A stretch of DNA of 64,000 bases from EB88 sp965199135 (GCA_965199135.1 OZ240685.1:930001-994000); one strand, 5' to 3'. Positions 50,437 to 59,697 are shown, counted from the first letter of the stretch. Translations and numbers: made by a program. The notes: generated by a model from the letters alone, not told the origin.

Positions 50437-52158
50437 CTATTTTGGCAGGGCGCCGGGAAACGCCGGCGCCCTGCCCGGGTCAAACGGGGTCTCCGGCTTG
50501 CGCGGCAACATCGCGTCGCGCATCGCCGTGTTGTAGACAAAGATCGCCTCCACGATCGCGGCCTGGCGTAGATCATCCGGCCGCAATGCTTCGTAGACGT
50601 CCATGTTCGAGTGGTGGGTACGCGACTCGTAGTCGAGCGGATCCTGGATGAACTGGAAGCCCGGAACACCGACCGCATCGAATGGCAGGTGGTCCGTGCC
50701 GCCCGTGTTTGCGGTGGTCACAGTGCTGACGCCCAGGTCGGCGAGCGGCGCGATCCACTGCGCGAAGACCGGCGCGATGGCGAGATTCCCCTGCGTGTAG
50801 ATCCCGCGAATCCGCCCTGAGCCGTTATCAAGGTTGAAGTAGCCCGAAATGCTCGCCTGCTCCGGCTTCAACACTGGGGGGCCACTTGGATTCTTGATGA
50901 AGTCCGGGATCGACGCACCGCCGGCCAGGGGCACGGTGCCGAAATGCTGCGCGACGTAGCCGGTTGATCCAAAGATGCCTTCCTCCTCGCCGCTCCACAA
51001 GCCGATACGAATAGTGCGACGTGGCTGCACATGCAGCGCTAACAGGATGCGCATCACCTCCATCGCGACCACGGTGCCTGCGCCGTTGTCGGTTGCACCG
51101 GTACCCGCGATCCACGAGTCGAGATGGCCGCCCACCATCACCACCTGCTCCTTCATGGCGGGGTCTGTTCCCGGGATCTCGGCGATGGTGTCGAAGCCGT
51201 GCTCGTGGTCGCCGGTGAACCGGGCGTCGACATTGGCCTCGAGTGTCACCGGCACATGCGCATCGAGCAGCCGCGTCACGCGCCCATAGTTTTCGATCGA
51301 GGCGACGAGCAGCGGCACGGGCGTTGCATGCGCGCGCTGGTACGAGAACCACGTGAAGTTGCTATTGGAGTCATCAAAGATCGTGCCACCCGAGCCCCCA
51401 TGGTCGGCGCCATCGCGGCTCGGCACCACGCCCGCCGCGACACCCTCACTCTTCAGAAACAGCCCCAGCTTCTCGCGCGCGGCCATCACCTTGTCGAAGT
51501 ACTCGCGTGCACTGCCGTATTCGTCCTCGGGTCCCAGGGGAACTTTCTTGAGGTCGGCAAGCTGTGCATCGGTGTAGCGCTCCACCAGCGGCTTATCGAC
51601 CTCGCCGGTCGGCCGCGTCTCGCCGAGAAGCACGATCTTGCCCCGCAGCGTGCCCTTGTACTTCGCTATCTGTGTGTCGAGCGGGGGTGCGTCCTTGCCC
51701 ATGTCGACGGTGATCACCGTGGCTTCGCCACGCACGGGTCCCTGCCTGGCGCCGTCCATCGTAGCGGGGGACCAGGGTGCTGCCTGCGCGATAAAGACGG
51801 CCGGTACCGGGCCAACCATCATCAGGCTGCTCCGCTCCTGTTCCCAGCCCATGCCGAACTCGCCCCAGTCCTCGAGATGCGCATTCGCGCAGCCCATTGC
51901 GGCGAGCGTATCGCGCGTCCAGGCATTCGCCTTCGCCATGGAGGGCGAGCCCGTCAGCCGCGGCCCGATGTCGTCATCGAGGGCGCTCGCGTAGAGCAGG
52001 ACCTGCGAGTGGTTCGTGCCCTCGGCGCGGATCTTCGCGTACATGGCGAGATCGAGCGTCTCCGCCGTTGGCTGCACAGCGGACTGCGCCCAGAGCGGAC
52101 CTGCCGCCAGGAGAACCGCTGCAACACTCCACACTGCTTGCTTCAGGCCCACGTGCAT
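50437..52158 (-). CDS. Exported M28-family zinc aminopeptidase
   Basis: This 573-residue peptidase has a signal peptide (VWSVAAVLLAAGPLWAQ). A protease-associated domain occupies about 150-300. The dizinc catalytic domain has His in VMVGGHLDSW, bridging Asp in GATDNGAGT, general-base Glu and ligand Glu in LWSGEEEGIFG, Asp in TGGTDHLPFDA and His in RTHHSNMDVYE. All metal ligands are present. It would release N-terminal amino acids from peptides outside the cytoplasm. It stands 78 bp upstream-to-downstream from the methyltransferase gene and overlaps functionally with no visible partner. The GNAT gene follows after three bases. Confidence 0.88.
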   Translation of the reverse strand: MHVGLKQAVWSVAAVLLAAGPLWAQSAVQPTAETLDLAMYAKIRAEGTNHSQVLLYASALDDDIGPRLTGSPSMAKANAWTRDTLAAMGCANAHLEDWGEFGMGWEQERSSLMMVGPVPAVFIAQAAPWSPATMDGARQGPVRGEATVITVDMGKDAPPLDTQIAKYKGTLRGKIVLLGETRPTGEVDKPLVERYTDAQLADLKKVPLGPEDEYGSAREYFDKVMAAREKLGLFLKSEGVAAGVVPSRDGADHGGSGGTIFDDSNSNFTWFSYQRAHATPVPLLVASIENYGRVTRLLDAHVPVTLEANVDARFTGDHEHGFDTIAEIPGTDPAMKEQVVMVGGHLDSWIAGTGATDNGAGTVVAMEVMRILLALHVQPRRTIRIGLWSGEEEGIFGSTGYVAQHFGTVPLAGGASIPDFIKNPSGPPVLKPEQASISGYFNLDNGSGRIRGIYTQGNLAIAPVFAQWIAPLADLGVSTVTTANTGGTDHLPFDAVGVPGFQFIQDPLDYESRTHHSNMDVYEALRPDDLRQAAIVEAIFVYNTAMRDAMLPRKPETPFDPGRAPAFPGALPK

Positions 52159-52236
52159 CTCCTGGTTTCGTTTCTAGAACCATAACGCGGAACTCGGCTG
52201 CGTTGTTGCCGTCTTTTGCGGAGTGCCTCGGGCTAT

Positions 52237-53082
52237 TCAGGCGACCCAGGCGCTTGCCACCTGCACCGCCTCGCCGCGCACCGCGAGCCCATCGCTGCGG
52301 CCTGCGAAGTACCGCTCGTTGAGCGACTCTGCGCCGAGTTGCTCCACGCCGGCAAAGCCGCGAAGCTCCCTCTGCATATCGTCTCGCGTCCACCAGCTCT
52401 CGAAGGGCTCTCCCGCTGCCTCGAGGCGCGCGCCGAGCGAATCAAACTGTTTTTGTTCGTCCGCGCCGAGCGCCGAACGCGGCAAACGGTAATCGAGCAC
52501 GATGCCCGAGCCCGCGCCATGACTCTGCACCAGCTCGAGCACAGGGCGAAACGCCTCGGCTTTGAGATACGGCGCAACCCCCAGCATCGCGAACACAACA
52601 GGCCCGCCTGGTTGCAGCCCTGCGGCGGCGAGCAGCGCAGCAAGCCCGGGCGCGGCGATATCTGCCGCGACGGCCACCCGGCGTTCCGGCGCGAAACCCG
52701 CAGCCACGACAAGCCCGTCCTTCCAGTGGATCATCTCGGGGCGGTCTACTTCCCATACCCCGAGGGTGGGTGCCCACGGATTGCGCCACGCAAAGGTGTC
52801 GAGGCCCGCGCCGAGCAGGCAGTACTGCGACACACCGCGTGCGATGGCTGCGGCGAGCTGCTCCTCCGCATACCGGGAACGCGCCACCGCGAACGCCCGC
52901 AGCGAGCGCGACCAGCTGCGATGCCGGATGCGCGGCGTCCGACCGAGCTCCGCGGCATACGGCGCGAGGAGCGGCACCGCAACGGGATCGTCGAACACAA
53001 CGGGGGTATCCACCAGCTGGTGGGCCGCGCGGCGGAGAGCCACTCGCAACGCACTCGGTGCGCGTGGTGGCGCGATCACCAT
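52237..53082 (-). CDS. Class I SAM-dependent methyltransferase, LCM/TIGR00027-like
   Basis: This 281-residue methyltransferase resembles the leucine carboxyl methyltransferase-like family found in mycobacteria and Acidobacteriota. Typical features are the N-terminal RVALRRAAHQLVDTPVVFDDPVAVPLL, a conserved RSRYAEEQLAAAIARG, the SAM loop QYCLLGAGLDTFAWR, an acidic strand GVWEVDRPEMIHWK and VVFAMLGVAPYLKAEAF. The start codon overlaps the lipB stop by seven bases (ATGGTGA), so translation is coupled. There is no signal peptide. The methyl acceptor is unknown. Confidence 0.85.
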   Translation of the reverse strand: MVIAPPRAPSALRVALRRAAHQLVDTPVVFDDPVAVPLLAPYAAELGRTPRIRHRSWSRSLRAFAVARSRYAEEQLAAAIARGVSQYCLLGAGLDTFAWRNPWAPTLGVWEVDRPEMIHWKDGLVVAAGFAPERRVAVAADIAAPGLAALLAAAGLQPGGPVVFAMLGVAPYLKAEAFRPVLELVQSHGAGSGIVLDYRLPRSALGADEQKQFDSLGARLEAAGEPFESWWTRDDMQRELRGFAGVEQLGAESLNERYFAGRSDGLAVRGEAVQVASAWVA

Positions 53083-53810
53083 CCCGCGAGAACCGGGTGA
53101 AGTGCTTCGGGGCGTTCCACGGCAAGCACCTGCATGCCAAAGAGGCGCGCAAAGTTGCGAGCGACGGCGTCCCCAACCGCATCAACGCTCAACGCGGTGC
53201 CCAGGTCGACTTCCTCTTCGAGCGAAGTCACCGCGCGATCCCTGATGCCGCACGGGACAATCAGGTTGAAGTCACGCAGGTCTGTGGTCACGTTGAGCGC
53301 GAAGCCATGCGAGGTGATCCCGCGCGAGACGTGAACGCCGAGCGCGGCGAGCTTCTTCTCGCTGCCGGGTGCCGAAACCGGCAGCGTCCACACGCCGGTC
53401 CGTCCAGCCACGCGGCCAGCGCGCAGGCCGTACTCGCCTGCCACGCGAATCACGACTTCTTCGAGCCGGCGCATGTAGTCGACGATGCCCATGCGCGCGC
53501 CGCTCTCTAGGGAGTGTGCCCGCAGATCAAGAATGGGGTAGCCCACCAGCTGCCCCGGGCCGTGGTACGTCACATCCCCGCCTCGCTTGATGACGTGCAA
53601 CTCGACCCCGCGCGCTGCGAGCTCCGCGTCCGTGGCGATGACATGCTCTCGGCCGGCGTTGCGGCCAAGTGTCAGGACGGGCGGATGCTCAAGCAACAGC
53701 AGCATGTCCCCGATCGAGTCGGCCCGCCGCAACTCCGTCAGTTGCTCCTGCAACCGCAGGGCCCGCATGTAGTCGACCCGCCCGAGTTCGAGAAGCGACA
53801 GCAATGCCAT
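53076..53810 (-). CDS. lipB: Octanoyltransferase LipB
   Basis: This 244-residue enzyme transfers octanoate from acyl carrier protein to lipoyl domains, the first step of lipoate assembly. Motifs are LLLLEHPPVLTLGR at 37-50, the family signature VIKRGGDVTYHGPGQLVGYP at about 73-92, the acyl-binding Lys152/153 in SEKKLAALGVHVSRGITSHGFALN, and the acyl-carrying Cys187 in LIVPCGIRD. The start is ATG 53810. A GGAGGT lies immediately before it, closer than usual, but alternative upstream codons do not match the family. It lies 98 bp downstream of lpdA, which encodes a partner subunit of lipoate-dependent complexes. Confidence 0.95.
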   Translation of the reverse strand: MALLSLLELGRVDYMRALRLQEQLTELRRADSIGDMLLLLEHPPVLTLGRNAGREHVIATDAELAARGVELHVIKRGGDVTYHGPGQLVGYPILDLRAHSLESGARMGIVDYMRRLEEVVIRVAGEYGLRAGRVAGRTGVWTLPVSAPGSEKKLAALGVHVSRGITSHGFALNVTTDLRDFNLIVPCGIRDRAVTSLEEEVDLGTALSVDAVGDAVARNFARLFGMQVLAVERPEALHPVLAGW

Positions 53811-53860
53811 ACCTCCATCATGCCCGGAATCGCTCCCGTCTGCCTTGCGTCGCGAACGCA

Positions 53861-53889
53861 GCGAGGCCCGGCGGCAAGCCGGGCCTCGC
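53861..53889 (-). terminator. GC-rich hairpin between lpdA and lipB
   Basis: A perfect 12-bp stem (53861-53872 with 53878-53889) carries a 5-base loop. There is no T-run on the minus strand, so it may only attenuate transcription or protect the lpdA message. Confidence 0.5.
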
Positions 53890-53908
53890 TGCTGCAACAA
53901 AAAGCGAA

Positions 53909-55351
53909 TTACACGTTGATGGCAAGGCCCTCGACCGCACCAAAGCCGTCAAGCATCGCCTCGGCAAGCGTCGGGTGCGCGTGGATCGTGAACATCAACT
54001 CCTCGAGTGTCGCTTCGAGCTCGAGGGCAACCACGGCTTCTGCCACCAGCTCCGTGGCCGATGCGCCGATGATGTGCACGCCCAGCACTTCGCCGTACTT
54101 GGCATCGGTCACAACCTTCACAAAGCCGTCATGCTGATTCACGATCGAGGCCTTGGAGTTCGCGGAGAACGGGAACTTGCCAACCTTGACGTCGTGGCCT
54201 GCCTCGCGCGCCATCTTCTCGTTGAGACCGACCGAGCCGATCTGCGGCTCGGTGTAGGTGCAGGCCGGGATGCGGTTACGCTTGACCGGCCGCGCATACT
54301 TGCCTGCAAGCTTCGACGCGACCACGATGCCGCACATCGCGCCCACGTGCGCGAGCTGTGGCAGACCCGCGACGATGTCGCCAATCGCGTACACACCCTC
54401 CACGCCGGTGGCCATCCACTCGTCTGTCTTGATGAAGCCCTTTTCAAGCTGCACCCCGGGCAGGTTTTCAAGCCCGATGCCGTCGGTGCGCGGCGCACGA
54501 CCCACCGCGCACAGCACCTTTTCGGCTTCCTTCACCACCTGCTTGCCATTGCTGTCGGTCCACGTCACCCGTGCACCGCCCTCGATCTTTTCGACCTTCT
54601 CCACCCTGGCGCCGGTGTGCACGTCGATGCCGCGCTTGCGGAAGGTACGCTGCAGCTCCTTCGAGACTTCTTCGTCTTCTGCCGGAACGATGCGCGGCAG
54701 GTATTCGACGATCGTGATCTCGGCACCGAAGGAGCGGAAGATCGAGCCGAACTCCACTCCCACGGCACCCGAACCGATCACGATCATGGACTTCGGCACG
54801 GCCGGCATCAGAAGGATTTCATTGTTGGTCATCACGTAGCCCTCGGCCACGTCGAGCCCCGGCAGCATGCGCGCATCCGAGCCCGTTGCGATCACAACAT
54901 TCTTCGCCCGGACCTCGCCTTTTTCGCCGACGCCGTTCGCGGCCTTGTCCATGGCGATGGTGTGCACGCCATCCTTCGCGGGTCCGGTCAGGGTCGCCTG
55001 ACCACGCACCACGGTGACCTTGTTCTTGCGCATCAGGAAGTCGAGTCCCTTGACGTGCTTGGTGATGATGCCGTTCTTGCGTTCGAGCACCTTGCCCCAG
55101 TTAAGCGTCGGCTTGCCCAGGCCCTCGATGCCGTAGTCCGCGGCATGCTCCACCAGCTCATATACTTCTGCGTTGAAGAGCATGGCCTTGGTCGGGATAC
55201 ATCCCCAGTGCAGGCACGTGCCGCCCAGCTTGTCCTCGCGCTCGAGCAACGCGACCTTGAGACCGTTCTGTCCTGCACGGATGGCGGCCGTATAGCCAGC
55301 CGGTCCACCCCCGATAATCGCTACGTCATACACTGTCTGCTCAGCCGCCAA
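53909..55351 (-). CDS. lpdA: Dihydrolipoyl dehydrogenase
   Basis: This FAD enzyme of about 480 residues reoxidises dihydrolipoamide in 2-oxoacid dehydrogenase complexes. I used the TTG at 55351 because GGGGTG precedes it and the length becomes normal. The longer frame upstream lacks family similarity. Motifs are the FAD strand DVAIIGGGPAGYTAAI at about 8-23, the redox disulfide Cys46/Cys51 in GGTCLHWGCIPTKA, the NAD strand MIVIGSGAVGVEFGSIF, GDIVAGLPQLAHVGA for FAD, and the C-terminal active-site His-Glu in IHAHPTLAEAM. The first gene of a minus-strand group lpdA-lipB-methyltransferase. Confidence 0.93.
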   Translation of the reverse strand: MAAEQTVYDVAIIGGGPAGYTAAIRAGQNGLKVALLEREDKLGGTCLHWGCIPTKAMLFNAEVYELVEHAADYGIEGLGKPTLNWGKVLERKNGIITKHVKGLDFLMRKNKVTVVRGQATLTGPAKDGVHTIAMDKAANGVGEKGEVRAKNVVIATGSDARMLPGLDVAEGYVMTNNEILLMPAVPKSMIVIGSGAVGVEFGSIFRSFGAEITIVEYLPRIVPAEDEEVSKELQRTFRKRGIDVHTGARVEKVEKIEGGARVTWTDSNGKQVVKEAEKVLCAVGRAPRTDGIGLENLPGVQLEKGFIKTDEWMATGVEGVYAIGDIVAGLPQLAHVGAMCGIVVASKLAGKYARPVKRNRIPACTYTEPQIGSVGLNEKMAREAGHDVKVGKFPFSANSKASIVNQHDGFVKVVTDAKYGEVLGVHIIGASATELVAEAVVALELEATLEELMFTIHAHPTLAEAMLDGFGAVEGLAINV

Positions 55352-55603
55352 ACCGCACCCCGTTCCCGCAAAAAGAAGTTCGCCCCAGCCGCTGCCTGCA
55401 GCCTGCGCGCAACTTCTTATTCTACTCGCCAAGAGCGGGCGGGCTCGGGGTATGCTGTCCGCAGCACGCCACTCTGGCGGGTCGAGGCCTTTGCCGAGTA
55501 GCGGGTGCAGGTCAGCCCTGATCGCTCTCGCGTTCCCGGCCCCACCGTTCTGCTTGCCCGTGCCTGGCAGGAACTCGAAACATCGTAAACGGAGGAGAAG
55601 ACT

Positions 55604-55966
55604 ATGGCCCGTGTCACTGGACTGGGAGGCGCGTTTCTACGTGCACGCGATCCGAAAAGCTTGTACGCCTGGTATGAGAAGCACCTCGGCATCGCGGCCG
55701 AGCATGGCTCCTTCACGTTCCAGGCACAACAGCAGCGTGGCAAGATTGCCGTGGCTTTTTTCGCCGTAACATCCGACTACTTCCCGGTGACGCAGCCTGC
55801 AATGCTCAACTTCCAGGTCGACAACCTCGACGCCCTGCTCGCCTCGCTCAAGGCTGAAGGCGTGACGGTTGATCCGAAGCAGGAGAGCTACCCATACGGC
55901 CGATTCGGATGGTTCAACGACCCCGAGGGCAATCGTGTGGAGCTCTGGGAGCCCAGCGGAGGCTAG
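55604..55966 (+). CDS. VOC-family (glyoxalase/bleomycin-resistance fold) protein
   Basis: This 120-residue protein starts at ATG 55604 after GGAGGAGAAG. It has the VOC (beta-alpha-beta-beta-beta) fold: VTGLGGAFLRARDPKSLYAWYEKHLGI, then FQVDNLDALLASLKAEGV and the terminal RFGWFNDPEGNRVELWEPSGG with the usual metal-ligand Glu. A single fold copy suggests a homodimer. Family members act on varied small molecules, such as glyoxalase or ring-cleaving enzymes, or bind antibiotics. The function here is unknown. It is convergent with the aldo/keto reductase gene, separated by a long palindrome. Confidence 0.87.
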   Translation: MARVTGLGGAFLRARDPKSLYAWYEKHLGIAAEHGSFTFQAQQQRGKIAVAFFAVTSDYFPVTQPAMLNFQVDNLDALLASLKAEGVTVDPKQESYPYGRFGWFNDPEGNRVELWEPSGG

Positions 55967-55981
55967 ATACGGGCCCGTACT

Positions 55982-56027
55982 TGCGGGGTGGCCCACATCT
56001 CGCTTCTGAGATGTGGGCCACCCCGCA
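55982..56027. terminator. Long perfect palindrome between convergent genes (terminator or REP-like element)
   Basis: Two 20-base arms (55982-56001 and 56008-56027) are perfectly complementary around a 6-base loop. The stem is GC-rich at its base (TGCGGGGTGGCCCAC) and AT-mixed near the loop. No T-run follows. Its length and perfection exceed an ordinary terminator and suggest either a repeated extragenic palindrome or an RNA-stability element. Confidence 0.6.
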
Positions 56028-56049
56028 TACTCCATCCACAGACAAGCGG

Positions 56050-57081
56050 CTACGCTGCCCCTTCGCGCGCACCCTTCCACAGGTCGATCCCGCCATCCGT
56101 TGCATGGGAATCGATCTCCCGCAGCTCGCTTTCGGAGAAGCCAAGCTTCGCAACCGCATCGAGCGAGTCATTCAGCTGATCGACATTGCGCGCGCCGATC
56201 AGCGCCGACGTCACGCGCGCATCCCGCAGCACCCAGGCAATCGCCATCTGCGCCAGCGTCTGCCCACGACCCTTCGCGATCTCGTGCAGCGCCCGCACCC
56301 GGCCGAGGTTCTCCTCATTGAGGAACTCTCTCTGGAACGACCCGGCAGCGCTCGCCCGCGAGTTCTCGGGAACACCCTTCAGGTACTTGCTGGTCAGCAA
56401 GCCCTGCGCGAGGGGCGAGAACGCGATGCAGCCCACGCCCAGCTCGTCGAGCGTGCTCAGGAGACCATCCTCGATCCAGCGGTTCAGCATCGAGTACGAC
56501 GGCTGGTGGATCAGCAGCGGCACGCCTTCACTCTTGAGAATGGCTGCAGCCTCCCGCGTGCGCTCCGGCGAGTAGGACGAGATGCCCACGTAAAGCGCCT
56601 TGCCCTGGCGAACCGCGTGGGCGAGCGCGCCCATCGTCTCCTCAAGCGGCACGTCGGTGGTAGGGCGATGCGAGTAGAAGATGTCGACGTAGTCGAGCCC
56701 CATGCGATCGAGCGACTGGTCGAGCGAGGCCAGGAGGTACTTGCGGGAGCCGCCTACGCCGTAGGGTCCTGGCCACATATCCCAGCCGGCTTTTGATGAA
56801 ATCAGCAGCTCGTCACGGTGGTGCCGGAAGTCTTTGCGGAGAATCCTGCCGAAGTTCTCCTCCGCCGAGCCATACGGCGGCCCATAGTTGTTCGCGAGGT
56901 CGAAGTGCGTCATGCCCCGGTCAAAGGCTCGCCGGATCACCGCGCGGCCGGTCTCGAATACATCGACGCCGCCGAAGTTCTGCCACAATCCCAGCGATAC
57001 CGGCGGCAACACGATCCCTGACTTGCCGCACCGTCGAAACTCCGCCCCGTCATACCGCTTCTCGTTTGCTACATACGCCAT
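56050..57081 (-). CDS. Aldo/keto reductase (YghZ-like)
   Basis: This 343-residue NADPH-dependent reductase belongs to the branch that includes YghZ (L-glyceraldehyde 3-phosphate reductase). ATG 57081 has AGGAG upstream. The catalytic tetrad is visible: Asp in THFDLANNYGPPYG with Tyr of the same segment, Lys in ISSKAGWDMWPGPYG, and His in DIFYSHRPTTD. NADPH-binding residues are in IAFSPLAQGLLTSKYL and ALIGARNVDQLNDS. It detoxifies aldehydes such as methylglyoxal in relatives. It lies 40 bp downstream of the GDSL lipoprotein gene on the same strand. Confidence 0.92.
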   Translation of the reverse strand: MAYVANEKRYDGAEFRRCGKSGIVLPPVSLGLWQNFGGVDVFETGRAVIRRAFDRGMTHFDLANNYGPPYGSAEENFGRILRKDFRHHRDELLISSKAGWDMWPGPYGVGGSRKYLLASLDQSLDRMGLDYVDIFYSHRPTTDVPLEETMGALAHAVRQGKALYVGISSYSPERTREAAAILKSEGVPLLIHQPSYSMLNRWIEDGLLSTLDELGVGCIAFSPLAQGLLTSKYLKGVPENSRASAAGSFQREFLNEENLGRVRALHEIAKGRGQTLAQMAIAWVLRDARVTSALIGARNVDQLNDSLDAVAKLGFSESELREIDSHATDGGIDLWKGAREGAA

Positions 57082-57121
57082 GCGCACCGCTCCTGATGTC
57101 TTTCTTCCATTCGATGCCGAT

Positions 57122-58489
57122 TCACGGCTTTCCCGGGGATCGCAGGACACGATCGGCTGCCTGCGCCGCCGTGAGCGGAATGCGCATACTGCTTCCCACC
57201 GGCTTGATGTTGGGGCCGAAGTAGGGGTCCTTGGCCGCGACCGCACCCACGTTTACGGCTGCTGCCGTGAGTGATAACTTGGTGTTCAGCGCGGCGAGGA
57301 ACTGGTTCGCCAGCAGCGCGTAGCCCGTGTTCGTCGGGTGGATCCCGTCCAGTGCGAAGAGCCCTCCGAGAAAGGTGTTGGTCGCCATGTATCCGTTGAT
57401 GGTCACGCCCGCGGTGAGCGTTGCAAAGTATCCATGCATATCGATCACAGTTGCACCCACGGCGGCGGCCTGCTTCGTAATGACCTGGTTGTAGCTGTTG
57501 ATGTTCGACTGCACCTGCGCGATCTCGGCAACGGTCAGGACGTCGCCATCTGGAAGCGGCCCCGGCACCTGGCCGCTCTTGATCGTGGCCTCGTCCGCCT
57601 CGAGATCCTTGAGACCATTCGCATTGATCAGATCGCCATTGACGATCCCAAGCACCGCGCTGATCACCGTCGGCGAGAGCCCGGTATCCGCCGCGACCTC
57701 GCTGATGATCGTCGCGGCCGGCGTCATATAGGGGATTGCCGTGACGTCGGGGACGTTCGCGACGAAGAGGGTGGCCGTGGTCTTCGACTGCAGCGTGGTC
57801 ATCAGCTGCGTGTAGTCGCTGGTGAAGCTGGCGAGCGAGGTCATCGCGCTGGGCATGCCCGCCTCGTCGGCCTGCAGCGCATCGTCGCTGCCTGCCCAGA
57901 CCACCAGCGTCGTCGGTTTCAACGCGATCGCCTCCCCGAGCTGGGTGTCCGTGTTGCCGACCGGAAAGCCCAGAACCAGGTTGGTGATGATCGCTTCATC
58001 ACTCGTCGGCACGGGCGTAGGGGCGGTGTTGATGAGGTCGTGCAGCAGGTGCCCCGGGACAGCGAGATTGGTCGGCTGCTGCGAGGGATTGTCGCGGCCG
58101 GTAGTGGTCCCACTCACCTGTTGCACCACGGGCGGTGGACCCACGCTGACCAGTTCCAGCACCGCAGGCGCGCCCGGCGCCGCGATCAACGGGAGCGTGA
58201 TCGAGAAGTTGAACTGCGTCGCGAGCAGGCTTGGGTAGCCGTTGGGTTGCTGCGTATCGAGCAGCGAACCATTCTGGAAGCCTGCGGTGAGCGAGTCGCC
58301 GATGAACACAACGTTTGCAAGCGGGTTGCTGGCGACCGGTGCGGGCGTAGAGGTCGGAGTGGGGGCGGTCGTGGTGGTGCTCGACCCTCCACAGCCAGCA
58401 AGCAAGACCAGCGTGGTCGCCGCGCCAAGAGCCGCGCGTGAGAGGAATTGCGACCGGCTGGCGACGGAAGCAGGGTGAGAGCTGGGCAT
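57122..58489 (-). CDS. SGNH/GDSL hydrolase lipoprotein
   Basis: This 455-residue exported lipoprotein has a lipobox (TTLVLLAGC, Cys33) followed by a Thr/Pro-rich linker (TTTTAPTPTSTPAP). The GDSL hydrolase domain has the nucleophile Ser in VVFIGDSLTAGF and the catalytic Asp/His pair in LFALDGIHPTNTGYALLANQFL. The Gly and Asn oxyanion residues expected in the middle blocks are less easily placed: NLAVPGHLLHDLI and VVWAGSDDAL occupy those positions, with Ser-Asp instead of the usual Gly-x-Asn-Asp. The protein is probably an esterase or lipase on the cell surface. It is the first gene before the aldo/keto reductase. Confidence 0.85.
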   Translation of the reverse strand: MPSSHPASVASRSQFLSRAALGAATTLVLLAGCGGSSTTTTAPTPTSTPAPVASNPLANVVFIGDSLTAGFQNGSLLDTQQPNGYPSLLATQFNFSITLPLIAAPGAPAVLELVSVGPPPVVQQVSGTTTGRDNPSQQPTNLAVPGHLLHDLINTAPTPVPTSDEAIITNLVLGFPVGNTDTQLGEAIALKPTTLVVWAGSDDALQADEAGMPSAMTSLASFTSDYTQLMTTLQSKTTATLFVANVPDVTAIPYMTPAATIISEVAADTGLSPTVISAVLGIVNGDLINANGLKDLEADEATIKSGQVPGPLPDGDVLTVAEIAQVQSNINSYNQVITKQAAAVGATVIDMHGYFATLTAGVTINGYMATNTFLGGLFALDGIHPTNTGYALLANQFLAALNTKLSLTAAAVNVGAVAAKDPYFGPNIKPVGSSMRIPLTAAQAADRVLRSPGKP

Positions 58490-58672
58490 GGGAGCACCTC
58501 CACGGGTGTGCCGCCCACTGTAGCACCCTCCGCAGCCAGGCCGCGCAGAAAGCGTGTGGTCGGCCGCCGCAGCGCTCCCGTCGCAGCGACCCGCGACTCG
58601 CTGCGCGAGCCACGGGGTACACGACTACTTTGCTGACCCGGCGTCACGTGTTTTCCTGCTCGCTCCTGTCGC

Positions 58673-59662
58673 TTACCCGAGCACCGCCGCTGCATCCCGC
58701 GCGAAGTAGGTCACGATGAAGCCGGCCCCGGCGCGGCGCAGCCCCACCAGCGACTCCATCATCGCGCGCTCGGGCTCGAGCCAGCCCCGCTGGAACGCCG
58801 CCTTCAGCATCGCGTACTCGCCACTGACCTGGTATGCCCCCATGGGCACATCGAAGCGGTCGCGCGCGGCACGGATCACGTCCGCGTAGGGCATGGCCGG
58901 CTTCATCAGGATCATGTCCGCGCCCTCGGCGAGATCGCCCTCGATCTCGCGCATCGCTTCGCGCAGGTTCGCGCCATCCATCTGGTACGCGCGGCGGTCG
59001 CCAAACTGCGGAGCCGAGTCAGCTGCTTCACGAAAGGGCCCGTAGAACGCCGAGGCAAACTTGGCGGCATAACTCAGGATTGGCGTATGTTCGCGCCCGG
59101 CTGCATCGAGGGCGCGGCGGATCGCTGCCACCCGGCCATCCATCATGTCACTCGGCGCCACCACGTCCGCGCCGGCCTTCGCGAGCGAGACCGCGGTGCG
59201 TGCAAGGGGAAGGAGCGAGCGGTCATTGTGCACATGCTGCTCGCCATCAATCGCGTGCAACACGCCGCAGTGCCCGTGCGAGGTGTACTCGCACAGACAG
59301 ACATCGGCGATCAGCACCAGCTCGCGGAGCGCACGGTTTGCCTTCAACCGGCGTAGCCCCTGCTGCACGATGCCATCCTCGGCCCACGCGCCGGTGCCTT
59401 CCTCGTCCTTCGACCCCGGCAGGCCAAAGAGAAGCAGGCCGCCGATACCGAGCGCCGCGGCTGCCGCCGCGTCCCGCTCTGCCTCATCGAGCGAGAGGTT
59501 GAAGACGCCAGGCATCGAGCGAATCTCCTTGCGCACGCCCTCGCCGGGACAGAGAAACAGGGGCAGGATCAGCTGAGCTGGCTCGAGGTGTGTCTCGCGC
59601 ACCAGTGCGCGCAGCGCCGAGGTCTGGCGCAGTCTCCGCATGCGTACGAATGGGGTGTCCAT
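58673..59662 (-). CDS. hemB: Delta-aminolevulinic acid dehydratase (porphobilinogen synthase)
   Basis: This 329-residue enzyme condenses two 5-aminolevulinates to porphobilinogen, an early step of heme and other tetrapyrrole synthesis. The zinc cysteine cluster DVCLCEYTSHGHCG holds three Cys residues, marking the zinc-dependent form. The active-site Lys pair is in LSYAAKFASAFYGPFR and ILMKPAMPYADVI. The N-terminal MRRLRQTSALRALVRETHLEPAQLILPLF is typical. It is complete. A 183-bp gap separates it from the GDSL gene downstream. Confidence 0.95.
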   Translation of the reverse strand: MDTPFVRMRRLRQTSALRALVRETHLEPAQLILPLFLCPGEGVRKEIRSMPGVFNLSLDEAERDAAAAAALGIGGLLLFGLPGSKDEEGTGAWAEDGIVQQGLRRLKANRALRELVLIADVCLCEYTSHGHCGVLHAIDGEQHVHNDRSLLPLARTAVSLAKAGADVVAPSDMMDGRVAAIRRALDAAGREHTPILSYAAKFASAFYGPFREAADSAPQFGDRRAYQMDGANLREAMREIEGDLAEGADMILMKPAMPYADVIRAARDRFDVPMGAYQVSGEYAMLKAAFQRGWLEPERAMMESLVGLRRAGAGFIVTYFARDAAAVLG

Positions 59663-59697
59663 CCCCCCATTCTAGGCTTGTACGCACACGGGTCTGC

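Noticed and set aside
53669..55501. A 610-codon plus-strand frame opposite lipB and lpdA
   Set aside because: It is His/Arg-rich without domains and covers two essential genes with intact motifs.
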